Source of the DNA: Flavobacterium ovatum
Lineage (GTDB): Bacteria; Bacteroidota; Bacteroidia; Flavobacteriales; Flavobacteriaceae
NCBI RefSeq assembly: GCF_040703125.1
Contig: NZ_CP160035.1
Span: 992,001 to 1,056,000 of the forward strand
Direction of reading: 5' to 3'
Length of the DNA: 64,000 bases
The first letter of the stretch is position 1. Each line of letters opens with the position of its first letter. Both the position numbers and the translations under genes were made by a program. The notes beneath the pieces are model-generated. The model was not told the origin of the DNA, searched no databases, and saw only the letters and a list, made by a program, of their open reading frames with translations. Positions 63,389 to 64,000 of this stretch are shown here, piece by piece.

Positions 63389-63486
63389 TAACCAATAAAA
63401 CTTTGTCTATAAATGAAATGCAAAATTTAATTTAGAAGGTTTTTCTATCCTTTATTCAATCAATTTAATCACTAACAAATCAACTA

Positions 63487-64000
63487 TGAATTTTAAAATT
63501 AAACTTAGTTTAATGCTTATGATGATATTTAATATATCGTTATTTGCGCAAGGCGGATATACTTTATCCGGTACAGTACTAGATGCTGGAAAAATGCCAA
63601 TTCCGGGTGCAAATGTTGTTATCGCCAATTCAACCAAAAGTGCGGCAACAGACTTCGATGGAAAATTTCAATTGGAAGTTAAAAAAGGAGATGTACTTCA
63701 ATTTTCGTACATAGGATTTAAAATGCAATCAATAACTATTACAAACCAAAAGACACTCAACGTTGTTCTGGTTGATAGTTCAAATGAACTAGAAGAAATT
63801 GTTATTGTGGGGTATGGTTCCCGAAAAAAGAGCGATATCACAGGAGCTGTTTCTTCTATTAAATCGGAAGAAATTAACGCATTTCCTTTAGCAAGTGCAG
63901 AGCAAGCTCTTCAAGGTCGTGCAGCTGGTGTAGTTGTTCAATCAAATAATGGTGGTGAGCCGGGAGCTCCTATTAGTATTAAAGTTAGGGGGAATACTTC
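63487..64000 (+). CDS. SusC-like TonB-dependent receptor, 5' part (runs past window end)
   Basis: 171 codons, open at base 64000. Signal peptide MNFKIKLSLMLMMIFNISLF then AQGG, carboxypeptidase-like domain (LSGTVLDAGKMPIPGANVVI), VSYIGF-type segment (SYIGFKMQSI), TonB box/extended ELEEIVIVGYG and the plug start (ALQGRAAGVVVQSNNGGEPG). SusC-type pore for oligosaccharides; here presumably oligoalginate. A SusD partner should follow outside the window. Confidence 0.92.

Overview
The window is AT-rich DNA from a Bacteroidota bacterium, most likely a marine or algae-associated Flavobacterium or close relative. The evidence is a SusC-type receptor, type IX secretion sorting signals, several promoters matching the flavobacterial TTG / TAnnTTTG pattern, weak Shine-Dalgarno signals, and algal-polysaccharide enzymes. 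Base 1 lies inside a gene (a beta-trefoil protein) and base 64000 lies inside a susC-like gene.

Layout. 1-9470 is mostly metal homeostasis: a TonB receptor with a thioredoxin-like partner (minus) faces an Nramp transporter fused to a universal stress domain and a DtxR-type regulator (plus); then feoA-feoB and a 41-residue FeoB-associated Cys-rich protein. 9566-21470 is housekeeping: SCO protein, two-gene EamA/epimerase unit, pyruvate carboxylase, M28 membrane peptidase, a GNAT-nitrilase fusion, a short SSB. 21545-31894 is a minus-strand set of exo-acting enzymes for a sulfated algal galactan or similar glycan, in two transcription units split by a terminator: GH28-GH29-sulfatase, and GH117-GH2-sulfatase. 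It has no SusCD and no endo-enzyme; a membrane-anchored TPR/LuxR-type regulator is divergent from it. 33900-41050 holds a small Cys/Lys-rich protein, a frameshifted ferritin, an OmpA protein, a HAD phosphatase, an EamA transporter, a REP-associated transposase (RAYT) surrounded and invaded by its own REP palindromes, and metG.

42017-46357 is an operon-like run of five secreted proteins of unknown function, two of which are visibly related to each other; it is the least explained block. 46600-49810 has tRNA-Trp, a membrane histidine kinase, and an intact and a decayed copy of one small gene. 49987-53403 is a DUF1501/DUF1800 pair with a T9SS tail.

53902 to the end is an alginate utilisation locus: PL17, KdgF-like cupin, PL7, GntR regulator, MFS transporter, SDR reductase, KDG kinase, KDPG aldolase and the start of a SusC-like receptor. 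This covers oligoalginate to unsaturated uronate, to DEH, to KDG, to KDPG, to pyruvate plus glyceraldehyde-3-phosphate. A repeated sequence, TGGTTTACCA and variants, sits at a fixed distance after the -10-type element of PL17, PL7 and susC, and also upstream of the GntR gene, which suggests one autoregulated regulon.
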